Source: Turnera subulata (Eukaryota > Streptophyta > Magnoliopsida > Malpighiales > Passifloraceae). From it: 64,000 bases of DNA. The notes below the pieces were generated by a model, which saw only the letters and a list, made by a program, of their open reading frames with translations, did no database searches and was not told where the DNA came from. A program made the position numbers and the translations under genes. Location: contig JAKUCV010005697.1 in NCBI GenBank assembly GCA_028386065.3, forward strand, positions 3,827 to 67,826, in the 5' to 3' direction. Positions 50,201 through 59,975 of the stretch are shown here, piece after piece. Position 1 is the first letter of the stretch, and each line of letters opens with the position of its first letter.

Positions 50201-52232
50201 AAGTTGTCAATTGATCCGCATCAATTTGCATAAGTGGCGAATCAGGTATCCCATGAACGACCACCTCTTTTCCTTTCACCCAAAAAGTCAGCTGTAACTT
50301 TGAAAAGTTCCACAAAGTGTCCCCCAATGACTCTAGCCAATCAGTTCCCAAAACCAAGTCATAACCGCCAATATCCACCACAAACAAGTCAGAACTGAAC
50401 TGACAGCCCCCAAGTCGCCAAGAGAATTTACGGCACACCGACTCACAACACAGTGTGGTTCCACCCGGAATAGCTACCTGCTGCTTGGAAATAGAAGATA
50501 ACTGACATCCCAAGCGAGTGGCAGTGTTAGAATCCAGGTAAGATACAGAAGCACCTGTGTCAATTAAGGCGTAAAGTACTCGTTTCCCAGCCATAATCCG
50601 AACACGCATGCGTTTACCACCCAAAGTACCAGATAAAGCAAATGCTGATAACTCATGAACAAATGCATCCAGATCATCATTGGCATCAGGTTGAACTGCA
50701 TATAACCATTCTTCACCAGATAATTCAATATCACCTTGGTCTTGATCACCACCCACCTCCAATAGAAAGAATTGCCTCTGCTTGCATTTATGGCCTGGAG
50801 TGTAACTCTCCCTACAATAGAAACAAAGGCCCTTCTTTCGGAGTTCATCACGAATTTTCGGATCCAGTTTCTGCCCCACACGAACAGGCTGCTTCAGTGT
50901 GGCCAATTTAGTATTCTGTGTCGTCCGAGAGACAGGAGGATACTGCCCACTTACAGAACGCGACATGGATGAAAAGGATACCCCGCGTAACCTACGTGCT
51001 TCATAAATTTTGGCAATACCATAGGCTTCCCTGACTGTACGAGGTCTGCGCAGTGTAACTTCATCCTGTAAATCTTCCCGTAATCCACCAACAAAATGAC
51101 TTAAAGCAAGTTCAGGGGACAAGTTGGGCAGCCGAGCAACCAAAGAATCAAAACGTTGAAGGTAAACATCTAAATCACCATCTTGTCTATGATTCTTAAG
51201 AGCTACTCCAGGGTCATCAAAGACTGTACAACCAAAGCGTTCAACTAAAGCGGAAACCAATTCAGCCCAAGAAAGGGGAAGCAAATAGTCTCTATTGCGC
51301 AAGAACCCTTGATACCATCGAAGAGCATCTCCGTCCAAATTATACACCACTAACCGTAACCGCTGATCCTCACTTACCCGCTCCATGTCAAAGTAATTTT
51401 GGCATCTGAAGAACCACGTCTCCAGATCTTCACCATCAAAAACTGGAAAACCACAATTACGCAGATTAGCTCCCATAGGGTCAACTATAGTTCTATGGTC
51501 ACCAGGCACACGAGGTTGAAACCCCAACGATGGTAATGGCGCAGATCGAAAGGGGTCCACACGAGGGTAGGTAGAAGAGAAGAACTGACCGGCGGGAATA
51601 TAACCCGTGGGCACCGGAATACTTGTAGAAGAAGTTCCCGGCAGTGAACTCGTCGAGTTTGGAGGAGCCATAGAAGGCCACAAGGAGACCGGTGGCCTAG
51701 GACAATCAGAAAGAAAAGGCCGGGACACATCAGTGAAAATTGGCTGTGAGGGAAGCGGGGCATGCAATTGGTGCTGACCAAATTGTATCTGAGAACCAGG
51801 AAGGGAATCTAAGCAGGAAGGACGCACCCCTGGTGGCAGCATAGGAGCAGAAATCGCAGCCAAAGACGAAGTAACCCCGGAAATAGTTGAGCTAGGATTA
51901 GGAGAACCCCCAATTCTCGCCTGGGAGACGAAATTAGGGTTAGGAGAACCCCCAATCCGAATCCCTTGGTGAGGTGATGACTCAGAAACCGTCACACGAG
52001 GAGGCGAACTCGGGCGAGAAACCAGCAACTTTTCTAAGCGAGAAGAAAGAGAAAGAAACTGATCTTGATTTGCTTTCTCCAACTTGGACGCCATAGCCTC
52101 TAACTGGTCCTTCGTCCCAGCGATAAGCTCCGCTTGAACCGCCGCCAAACGCTGCTCCGTCCCAGAGGAATGAGAGCGAAGAGCTTCTGCAACAAACTCA
52201 CGAACCGGAGCCGAAACCGTAGCAGCAACCAT
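47265..52232 (-). pseudogene. Chromovirus gag-pol polyprotein with an in-frame stop in integrase
   Basis: One reading frame from the ATG at 52232 to a stop codon at 47265-47267, broken only by a TAG at 48078-48080 in the same frame; 1384 codons lie before it and 270 after. Domains in order: capsid (retrotrans_gag; WFFRCQNYFDMERV region), CCHC zinc knuckle (CFYCRESYTPGHKC), aspartic protease with ALIDTGAS, reverse transcriptase with FFDDILVYS, RNase H (ETDASGVGIGAIL), integrase HHCC zinc region (HASSWAGHSG...CVTCQQNK) and catalytic core. The stop falls between the second Asp and the Glu of the core. After it come QTDGQTE, the GPY/F-type module and a chromodomain (VTKWLIHWAG, ASWEWSDE). As it stands the element cannot make full integrase without readthrough or help from another copy. 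Confidence 0.93.
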
Positions 52233-52244
52233 TGAAGATCGTTT

Positions 52245-52266
52245 GTTCGATCCACAGACGGCGCCA
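52245..52266 (-). other. Primer-binding site
   Basis: Two bases inside the 5' LTR, the minus strand reads TGGCGCCGTCTGTGGATCG. Its complement ends in CCA and contains the T-loop signature GTTCGATCC, so about 22 nt match the 3' end of a tRNA. The gag ATG follows after only about 12 nt. Confidence 0.8.
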
Positions 52267-52268
52267 AT

Positions 52269-52514
52269 TGTTACGTGAGAACCAAACGTAACGAAGAAGA
52301 AGAAGGAAATAGAGCTCAAGAAAAGGAGATTACGTTCTAACTAATTGTTTAGAATGAAGAACTGTATTCCAGAAAATTCGATAACCTCTCTACAGTGATC
52401 TGATGGCTATTTATACTTCCATAACCACCCAACGACAAGTAGCACACATTAAGAATCAACCAAACAAAGGTATACTGAAGCAATGATACGACTAACCTAA
52501 ACGGTGTCGTATCA
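52269..52514 (-). repeat. LTR, 5' copy in element orientation
   Basis: 246 bp. A TATAAATA box (52408-52415, minus strand) sits mid-LTR as the likely promoter. A 9-bp inverted repeat (52484-52492 with 52506-52514) forms a hairpin at the LTR's outer end. Confidence 0.93.
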
Positions 52515-53363
52515 NGAGGGAAAAGAGGGGCACGGTAATTAGGGAATGTGTGGTGGTGTTTTATTTGCGACGATAATTTCGTAATTAGGAACAAAGAGCG
52601 GGGTTAGTTTAGGAAGATAAACAGTGCTATTCGCTGGCTTTGGATACAAAAGAAATCACATGAAATGGTGTGTGTACCCTTGGCCGGAAACGGAGTTAGC
52701 TCCTCCATTTGGCAACAGCCTTAGCAATTGGAGTTTGCGACTGGAGGGCCATACATCCAAATTCCATAGACTCCCAAATTTCAAAGAATACAAACACAGT
52801 GCATCAAGCATCCAACCAAAAGAAGGAACCATTCAATTATGAAATTGATAAGATAGATACTTGAATTGGACGAGAGACGGCGGATATTCATGCTGTCAAA
52901 AGATGGAAGTCTCATGGTAAACAGAGACATAAACAAAGGCAGAAAACGGACAACATTCTACTCGAGCAAAACAATGTCAGGATCAAATTCTCTCCCTATA
53001 CCATAAGATTCAGTTCATGACAATAAACAAACACGCGATTACCAGTCAGTCGATCACTTAAAACCAAAAGCGATTTCTGTACAGGAAAAAAAACTCATTG
53101 CCAACATAACCGGGTTGCCCCTGTTGTGTCAACTCAGGACAATAAATTTTCCAAGCGAAAACATACCCATTGCTTCTCCATCACTGCATATCTACAATTC
53201 TTAACAAACTTTAAGACCACATTGTGTCCAGAATGGGCAATTCTAACAAATCCTTTCTAAGACCAAGAGAACAGAGTACCAAGAACAAGACAAACTAACA
53301 AGATCAACCGTGACATATAATGACACTTATTCATAGCCCCCTAGGCTATTCACCTAATACAAT
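52515..53363. other. Spacer right of the retrotransposon
   Basis: Begins with an ambiguous base at the LTR edge. It contains the 3' region of the peroxidase pseudogene and no other gene. The frame at 52624-52842 has no recognisable feature. Confidence 0.4.
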
Positions 53364-54401
53364 CTAATTGGAAGAGGAGCAAACCCTTCTGACTTCACCT
53401 TGGGCGCCGGTCTTGACTCCCACCCTCCCCAGCAGCCTCATCGACGCAGCAAAGGCGGCATGGAATTCGTCACTGGCGGCGGCGAATTTGAAGACCAGTG
53501 CTTTGGCCTCCGGGTCAGCGACTAACGCCTGGTCTGATGGCAGCAGGCCTTGTCCGCTCACCAGCTTCCTGTAGTAAAGGTTGTCGAACTGGAAGGGGGT
53601 GTCGTCAAAGTTGTGATCACCGTGGACTCCCCTCAGACGGCATGTTACTTTGTCACAGTTGGCAGACCCAAGGCTGTGGGCGCCAGAGAGTGTGACCAGG
53701 TCGGCCAGCGTGAGGTTCCTCTCAGCAAAACTTGAGAGGAGCTCCGTGATGGTGAACCTTGGCGAGGGAATTTTTCCGGCGACTCTGTCTTTGCTGGACA
53801 CTAGTCCATCCCTCCGTCCCAGTTCCACCGCGAAAGAAGGCATGCCAGCCAGCCTGCAACCAATAGTGATCAATTGTTAGTTTTAGAACAAAATCAAGCA
53901 TTGGTATTAATTAGCGCGGATACCCTCAAATTTAAAACTCCTTACCAATACAAGAACATCCCTCGAAGCGAGAGCCAGTATGTCTGCGCATGAAACAACC
54001 CCAGGACATGCCTCCTCCACGGCAGCCTTGGCATCCTCGACTGCCTGGAATCCCAGTGGACCTAATGACAGGTTTACCGGAGCATCTCTCTCGGCATCCC
54101 CGTCGTCGGATTCAATTAGAATTGATGCATCGCATCCCTGCTTTAAACATTGAGAAACAGAGGGATTAGAAAAGGCGGGTAAGACTATTTGGGCTTTACT
54201 TGTATTTATAATACAGAATTGATTGAAAGTGAAAAACACTACTTCACCTCTACAAAGCAGTCGTGGAAAAATAGCCTGACAGTGTCCGGAATTATGTCCG
54301 GCACCGTCTCATTCTTCCCTTGGAAACTGGAGCCGATGGAATTCCTCACCAGTGCACAGTGTGATGAGAATGAAGAACAAAATACACTTAATGATCTCCA
54401 T
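53364..54401 (-). pseudogene. Damaged class III peroxidase copy
   Basis: Same three-exon plan as the intact peroxidase at 35180-37057: exon 1 54248-54401, exon 2 53946-54137 (192 nt, identical length), exon 3 53364-53853. Exon 1 begins with a signal-peptide-like MEIIKCILFFILITLC, but this frame stops, and the mature-protein frame (CALVRNSIGSSF ... [10 protein letters not shown]) is out of register, so the N-terminal FY-x-x-x-CP part is lost. The exon 2/3 junction is off by one nucleotide at the only visible acceptor. Exon 3 lacks about 29 residues between the proximal-His motif (LSGAHSLG) and FDNLYY, removing a conserved Cys-Pro. Catalytic Arg/His and proximal His motifs are still readable. 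Three lesions together point to a pseudogene rather than misreading; transcript data could show a rescued splice form. Confidence 0.75.
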
Positions 54402-54998
54402 TTTTTCAAGTAAAAAAGTGTTGTTTCTTTCACCAGGGAAGTTTGAATTTGTTGAAACAAATCTTCAATTGCCACACCTTATATGGGGAAGGTGACTGGC
54501 AATTTAAGATGTGAACACGAGTTTATAGGAAATGTGAACACAGGGGTTTACATGCTACTCTTGTATAACTTTAAAACTTACAGCCTAAGAGTTTCCCGCT
54601 TCAGGTTGATTAAGAAACTTTTGTTTTTCTCTCAATAACAAGAGATATCATTACAATTGGCCAAAAGTGTTTGTTTACAGTCCTTATCTGCTCTGATTAC
54701 ACCCTGTTTATGACAAGTCTTCTTTCTCTTGAATTCCTTTTTTCCAGGCTCTAATTACTTGTCATGGATTAAAAGGGAATCTATATTGTTTCGAGTCCCT
54801 CTCTGCAGTGTTAATGTCCAACTTTCTGGCCTAAACCCATAACATAAATGCCTCGGGATACATTTATGGATACACGCTTGTTAGTTTTGTACATACGGCA
54901 ACAAAGTCTTCTCCTGACGCTCTGGCAATGCCTGGTTTGCTCTTTCTTTTTGTTAATTGTTTATCAGTCGAGTACATGTGTGCTCGGTACTCGGTAGA

Positions 54999-55127
54999 AG
55001 AAGAAGGCTTACGTGGCTATGTGCGTTTCTCGGATTGGCTATGGGCTTTTCATGGGCCAAAAATGTTGATTTTGTTATTAGACAAGTGAAAGAAAACAAA
55101 GGCCAGTAGCCACGTAAGCCTTCTTCT
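54999..55127. repeat. 21-bp perfect inverted repeat upstream of RPL27
   Basis: 54999-55019 (AGAAGAAGGCTTACGTGGC plus TA) and 55107-55127 are exact reverse complements separated by 87 bp. Each arm includes an ACGT core (CACGTA/TACGTG). The loop holds the TGGGCT/TGGGCC pair. Confidence 0.75.
55042..55058 (+). promoter_or_regulatory. Paired site II elements in the RPL27 promoter
   Basis: TGGGCT at 55042 and TGGGCC at 55053, about 280 bp before the ATG. Such paired elements are characteristic of ribosomal-protein and other growth-linked plant promoters. Confidence 0.5.
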
Positions 55128-55332
55128 CCCGGCAATGCCCAACACGAGTTTAGAGGTTACACGTGTAAAGTTGTTCGAAGATAAACCTCTCATTGCCCAC
55201 CTCTTCTTCTTCCCTCTCAGGACCAAAGCACTCTTCCTTTTCCACTCCACCACTGCAAAAGAACCCTAAAAGAATTACGAATTAAGAAATCTAATATTAG
55301 CCCAATCCAATAAAAACACACACCAAGTAGCA

Positions 55333-56378
55333 ATGGCTACTGCTCTTGGCTTCAATCTCATAGCTTCGTTCAAAGGCCTCTCCCTTTCTTCTTCCTTCTT
55401 CGCCGGCGATGCGCCCTTGAAAATGGGCCCCAAGAGACCCGTCTGGTCTCCGGTGAAGGCTCCGGTTCCGTCCACCATTCGGATGGCACACAAGAAGGGA
55501 GCTGGGAGTACCAAGAACGGGCGTGACTCCCCTGGCCAACGCCTCGGCGTCAAGATATACGGCGACCAAGTTGCCAAACCCGGCGCCATTATTGTCCGCC
55601 AACGCGGCACCAAGGTCAGTGGTCCTCTAGAATCCCCGCAGCATTTGCCCACTGGGTCTGTTGTTTGATAATTTTGTTGGGTTTCAGTGGTTTTGCTAGT
55701 GGTAGTGGAGTGAAATGCTTAATTTTCAGGCAATATTAAGGTTCTGGATTGTGTGCATTTTTCCTGACTGGTTGGTTGGTTGGTTCTTTTAATCGGTTTG
55801 TGTAGGAAGTTTATAAATGTTATTGGATTTTTATTGGATTGTGAAGACTGTTGTTACAGACGGAACCGAAGGATATCTAATTGCCTATGCCAGCTTAGTA
55901 GTTCGCAGTTCACTTCTTCTTCACTTGTACCTGACATTCCCCTTCAAGAAAACAGTTTAACTGGGTTATTTGTGTTAGTTGCTAACCTTGATTTTGCAAT
56001 ATTTTTCAGTTCCATCCAGGGAATAATGTGGGTATGGGGAAGGATCACACCATCTTCTCCTTAATTGATGGACTTGTGAAATTTGAAAAGTTTGGACCTG
56101 ACAGGAAGAAGGTTGGTTTTTTTAAAAAAATTGCCAAGTGCTTCTATATCGCAATAGTTCAATCCTGAAAGCATATTGTTGATTTGAATGATTTGCAGAT
56201 CAGTGTTTACCCAAGAGTAGTTCAGCCAGAGAATCCCAACAGTTATCGAGCAAGGAAGAGAGAGGCATTCAGATTGCAGAGAGAACGTAAGAAGGCAAGA
56301 AAGGAAGGGTTTGTTGCTCAGCCGCAGCTTGTGCTTGCATCCAGTGGTGATGCAGCAGAGAGCACTCCACTCTGTTGA
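55333..56378 (+). CDS. RPL27: Plastid 50S ribosomal protein L27 precursor, 187 aa
   Basis: Three phase-0 exons: 55333-55614, 56010-56111 and 56199-56378. Residues 1 to about 50 form a Ser-rich chloroplast transit peptide ([20 protein letters not shown]). The bL27 core follows: [58 protein letters not shown]. bL27 lies at the peptidyl-transferase region of the large subunit, and its N-terminal KKGAGS tail reaches toward the tRNAs. A basic, helical plant-type extension ([20 protein letters not shown]) ends in a short variable tail. The promoter has site II motifs. No defects. Confidence 0.95.
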
Positions 56379-57841
56379 TTTCTAAAAGATGCTCCCCGTT
56401 GTGAAAGCTATTTTGCTTTGTTCACGAGGAAAGGATTCCTCCCTGCTTCACTTTTATTTCTTTTTCATTTTGCATTAGCTTGCCCCAGTGTAGAGATGGT
56501 TATATGATCCTGTAACAGATGCAATCTCCTCTTTTCCCTGTTCCACTCTATTTGCTTGGAACTCTTGAACCAATGTCTTACATCATCAAGCTATACGATT
56601 CAGATTGTTCATTTGTCAGTCTATTTACCTTAGGGAGAGTCTCATCACAATTGAACGAGGATCAAACATGTCTGAATTTCGCTGTGTGAACTTCACTTTT
56701 GTATTGTTTCTGTCAACAAAAGCCTTTGTGTTGCTTGCTGTGCTGTAGCGATGCATCCACTCTGCATCTTAAAATGCAGTTGCCCACTGCCACTGGGCCA
56801 TGGTGCCCGTTGAGAATTGGATCAAGCCTAGGCAGAAACTAAAAGCCCTCCCGTGAAGGTGAAGCCCATTTCGTGGGGTAACTACGGCCTACGGGAAATG
56901 TTAGAAATTAGAATGTTGTTGGTGTCTATGAGGCTAAAAGGCAATAAGCAGTTCTCAAACGGTTTTGGCCTATATGTGTGGAAAAATTTTGCGCTAATAG
57001 CCTAGGGGCCGGGGCTGTGGTGGGGGCGGTTTATTGTAGATCTCATTAAGGTCAAGTTAGTGAAAGATGAATGCACCTTAGATGATCTTAATTTTCTTAT
57101 TATCTAATTTAGATGGTAATTTTTCACTTATCCATTGATCAAGAAAAGAAATCCCACTTATCCAACCTATTCCGGAGTTCAAAGCATGAAGCAATGCGGG
57201 TGTTCTTGTAGTGGTAGATGCTATTTCTTTTACAAGATCTCATCTCACTCGTCTATTTGTCTTTAAGTTTTGGTGAGATTTTAACGGTTGTTAGACTGTC
57301 TAGATTTGGGTTTTGATTATGAACTCCGCAAAAGGCCAAAAACGATGCCACATCATTCTAATTACTGATGATTTTTTGTTTTTTTGAGTGTTTGGTGTTG
57401 CATCGTCCTCTTCTATGTCTGAGAATAACAAGTTTTATCTTGAAAGTATCTGAAATCTGTCTCCATGGTGATTAATACCTTTATTAGTTCCTTAGAATTA
57501 GCATTCCCTATGTCACGATTTTGGCCTTTCCCAAAAATGCGTATACTGCCGTTGGGATAAGTACACCACTCAATTACCATTTGATCTTTGGTCTTTTTTT
57601 ATTATTATTATTTTGTCCCAACAAAAATAGCTCATTTTCGCATGGATGACTAGAGAAAACGTTTGTTCTCCATAACGAAAGAAACCGATCACCCTAATTA
57701 ATTTTATTGATAGTTTTTTCTCTATTGTCTCATGATATTGTTCTCATAATAAAACGCACACACTCCATGTAAACTTACACACTTGCAATCCTAGCTATTA
57801 CAAAAGCAAAAAACAGAAACCACACACATACACATACAAGA
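56379..57841. other. Spacer between RPL27 and the DUF579 gene
   Basis: RPL27 3' UTR, then gene-free sequence and the promoter/leader of the DUF579 gene. Nothing else seen. Confidence 0.4.
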
Positions 57842-58753
57842 ATGAGGAAAAACATAAATGCCCATTCCGACAAAAGGAGTAACCGTCATTTTGTTTACGA
57901 GAAGCCATGTTTCATCACTAGCATCATCTTCATCACGTTCGTGGCCGGAATGCTTGTCGCCGGCGGATTCAGAGGACAAATATCCAACAAACCCGGCCCT
58001 TCATCCACCGGCGCGTACACGACGGCGACACTCCTGGCGGCGGAAGATTACTCCGCCACGCCGACCCAGCTCCTCGCCATCCTCCACTACGCCACGACCA
58101 AGGTGGTTCCGCAACAGTCACGCGCCGAGATCAGCCTCTCCTTCAACGTTCTCCAATCCCTCGCCCCATGCAACTTCCTGGTCTTCGGCTTAGGCCACGA
58201 TTCCCTCATGTGGGCCTCGCTCAACCCTCGTGGCACCACGCTGTTCCTCGAAGAAGATCCCAAGTGGGTCCAGTCGATCCTAAAGCACATCCCCCATTTA
58301 CGCGCGCGGGTGGTCCAGTACCCGACGCGCCTCGCCGAGGCTGACCGGCTTCTCTCCGCTTATAAAGAGGAGCCCGAATGCCTGCCTCCTGACGTGCGCC
58401 TCAAGGGAAATACAGGGTGCAAGTTAGCCCTCAGCGGGCTGGAGGACGAGGTGTACGATAAAGAGTGGGATGTGATAATGGTAGACGCCCCTAGAGGGTA
58501 CTTTGCGGCGGCGCCCGGGAGGATGGGGGCCATTTTCACGGCGGCGGTGATGGCGAGGGAGAGGACTCGGGCGGGGGTGACCCATGTTTTCTTGCATGAC
58601 GTGGATAGGAGGGTTGAGAGGATGTACGCGGAGGAGTTCTTGTGTAGGAAGTATTTGGTGGAGAGTGAAGGGAGGATATGGCATTTTGAAATACCACCTC
58701 TTAGTAATAGGACTGCTGGTGATGCCGATGCAAGTAGTTTTTGTCCTAAATAG
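57842..58753 (+). CDS. DUF579 glucuronoxylan 4-O-methyltransferase-like protein, 303 aa
   Basis: Intronless. An N-terminal membrane anchor (CFITSIIFITFVAGMLVAGG) after a basic head predicts a type II Golgi protein. The DUF579 domain begins near residue 75 and contains PCNFLVFGLGHDSLMWASLN, TLFLEEDPKW, YPTRLAEAD, WDVIMVDAPRGYF, APGRMGAIFTAAVMAR and VFLHDVDRRVE, followed by FLCRKYLVE and a terminal HFEIPP segment. GLGHDSLMWA and the DAP-GYF motif match the GXM group, which transfers methyl from S-adenosylmethionine to glucuronic acid on xylan, rather than the IRX15 branch. The coding part is much more GC-rich than its surroundings, as is common for intronless plant genes. Substrate could also be arabinogalactan glucuronic acid. 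Confidence 0.88.
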   Translation: MRKNINAHSDKRSNRHFVYEKPCFITSIIFITFVAGMLVAGGFRGQISNKPGPSSTGAYTTATLLAAEDYSATPTQLLAILHYATTKVVPQQSRAEISLSFNVLQSLAPCNFLVFGLGHDSLMWASLNPRGTTLFLEEDPKWVQSILKHIPHLRARVVQYPTRLAEADRLLSAYKEEPECLPPDVRLKGNTGCKLALSGLEDEVYDKEWDVIMVDAPRGYFAAAPGRMGAIFTAAVMARERTRAGVTHVFLHDVDRRVERMYAEEFLCRKYLVESEGRIWHFEIPPLSNRTAGDADASSFCPK

Positions 58754-59424
58754 TTAGCAAATGAGGACCAAGATTTGGGCTGGGGATTAACGTGGATCGG
58801 GGTAAAAATTTTGGATTCTTTGCTTAGCTTGTGAAAAGAGTGAAGTGTTGACTATAAAGAGAAGTCCTCCTAGAAACAAAAGAGAGGGAAAAAAAAAAAA
58901 AAAAGAGGTGGGCTATAAGTTTGTTTCACACGAGTGTGTTTTTTGCGTTTGTATGTCAACTTCATGAGTGATATATTCGACTGATGCAAGTTACAATGTG
59001 CCCGCATATCTCTGATTTCCAAGTATAATGTGGTGTGAATGTTTGCTTTGGTAGGTTTGTGGTTGCACCTAATATGCCTTCGTACTTTTTTCAAAATATG
59101 CCTTCGTACTTTGTAGGGACGAATCTCGAGCTTGAAAAACAATTCCGACACCTAAAGGGACCATTAACAATGTACAGAGTGTCTAACCTGTATAGAGTCT
59201 CCAAAGCTCAGTATGAACTGAGCCAGTCGACCAGTCAACCTTTCCCAAAGTAGAAGGAAAGTGTGGACTGTAGACTCCAAAACCAAGCCCAGTCAGCCTT
59301 TTCCCAAAATAAAATAAAAAAAAATCTCCGAACCCCAACATATTAAGCCAGTAAGCCTAAAAAGTGTGAAGGGAGAGCCCGTATCAGTACAAGGTAAGCC
59401 AGTCGGGCCAGAAAAAAAAGTTAC
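58754..59424. other. Spacer between the DUF579 gene and tRNA-Leu
   Basis: DUF579 3' UTR, then gene-free sequence with small direct repeats (ATATGCCTTCGTACTTT twice near 59072-59112; CCAGTCA-CCTTTCCCAAA twice at 59230-59310). Confidence 0.4.
59411..59420 (-). terminator. RNA polymerase III terminator of tRNA-Leu
   Basis: A run of eight T on the minus strand (59412-59419), about 6 nt past the tRNA 3' end, the standard Pol III stop signal. Confidence 0.75.
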
Positions 59425-59432
59425 TGTGGAGA

Positions 59433-59465
<33 letters not shown>

Positions 59466-59505
59466 ACCTTAATCTGGCGCCTTAGACCAACTCGGCCATC
59501 TCCAC
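59425..59505 (-). tRNA. tRNA-Leu (anticodon AAG)
   Basis: 81 nt including discriminator A. The acceptor stem GTGGAGA pairs fully with TCTCCAC. The D arm (GGCCGAGTTGGTCTAAGGC) is A-box-like. The anticodon stem CCAGA/TCTGG encloses TTAAGGT with anticodon AAG, reading CUU. The long variable arm (TCCGAAAGGGCG) is the class II hallmark of tRNA-Leu. The T arm is GTGGGTTCAAATCCCAC. A CAA precedes the 5' end, as is usual for plant tRNA genes. No intron, and CCA is not encoded. Confidence 0.95.
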
Positions 59506-59975
59506 TTGATATTTATCTTGTGATCGATTGCACAAAATAATTAATTCCCCCCAACAACAGCAGCCGAAATGGAATCTTCAACTACAACCTTGGTATCAAC
59601 GGTACGCGACGACGAGCTCACAAAATTTTGGGGATGCACCATTTCTTAGCGCTGAGTCTAGCACACAACGGAATCATGCTATATTTCCCATATTTACTCA
59701 ATAGCCAGTAGATAAACTAAAGAGTGCAATATTTCCAGACGTGTTCGTTAATATATGAGGTGAGAGCTTACAGCAGTACAATGCAGAAGTTTGTGCTACA
59801 AAACGGACTATATAGGAGACAATGAATGATCTCTGCCTTAAATCTCATGATTGTATGTCATAAGATGATCATTTCTTCAACCAGTACTGCTTACACTAGG
59901 AATTACGCAAAAGAAATGCTACAGAATATAGAAGCGGGCCCATGCTAATGTCGCTTGCAGAAAAGGATTGCCAAT
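59506..59975. other. Spacer between tRNA-Leu and the seven-exon gene
   Basis: tRNA upstream region and the 3' UTR of the minus-strand gene. No other feature. Confidence 0.4.

Larger units (their letters stand above)
46881..52514 (-). mobile_element. Ty3/gypsy chromovirus, full length, 5634 bp
   Basis: Bounded by two LTRs that are identical as far as I can compare by eye (46881-47126 and 52269-52514, 246 bp, TG...CA). Inside, in minus orientation, come a primer-binding site, gag, protease, reverse transcriptase, RNase H, integrase and a C-terminal chromodomain, then a purine tract. The chromodomain defines a chromovirus. Short LTRs and compact size suggest a Reina-type clade, but that is inference. 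Identical LTRs mean a very recent insertion. One in-frame stop interrupts the polyprotein. Flanks do not show an obvious 5-bp target-site duplication, and the base immediately right of the element is ambiguous. Confidence 0.95.
54402..55332. other. Divergent spacer, peroxidase pseudogene and RPL27
   Basis: Includes a 21-bp inverted repeat and two TGGGCY motifs, both listed separately, and the RPL27 leader. Confidence 0.45.

Noticed and set aside
50564..50911. Frames on both strands inside the retrotransposon gag/protease region
   Set aside because: They overlap the gag-pol frame in other phases and have no independent features.
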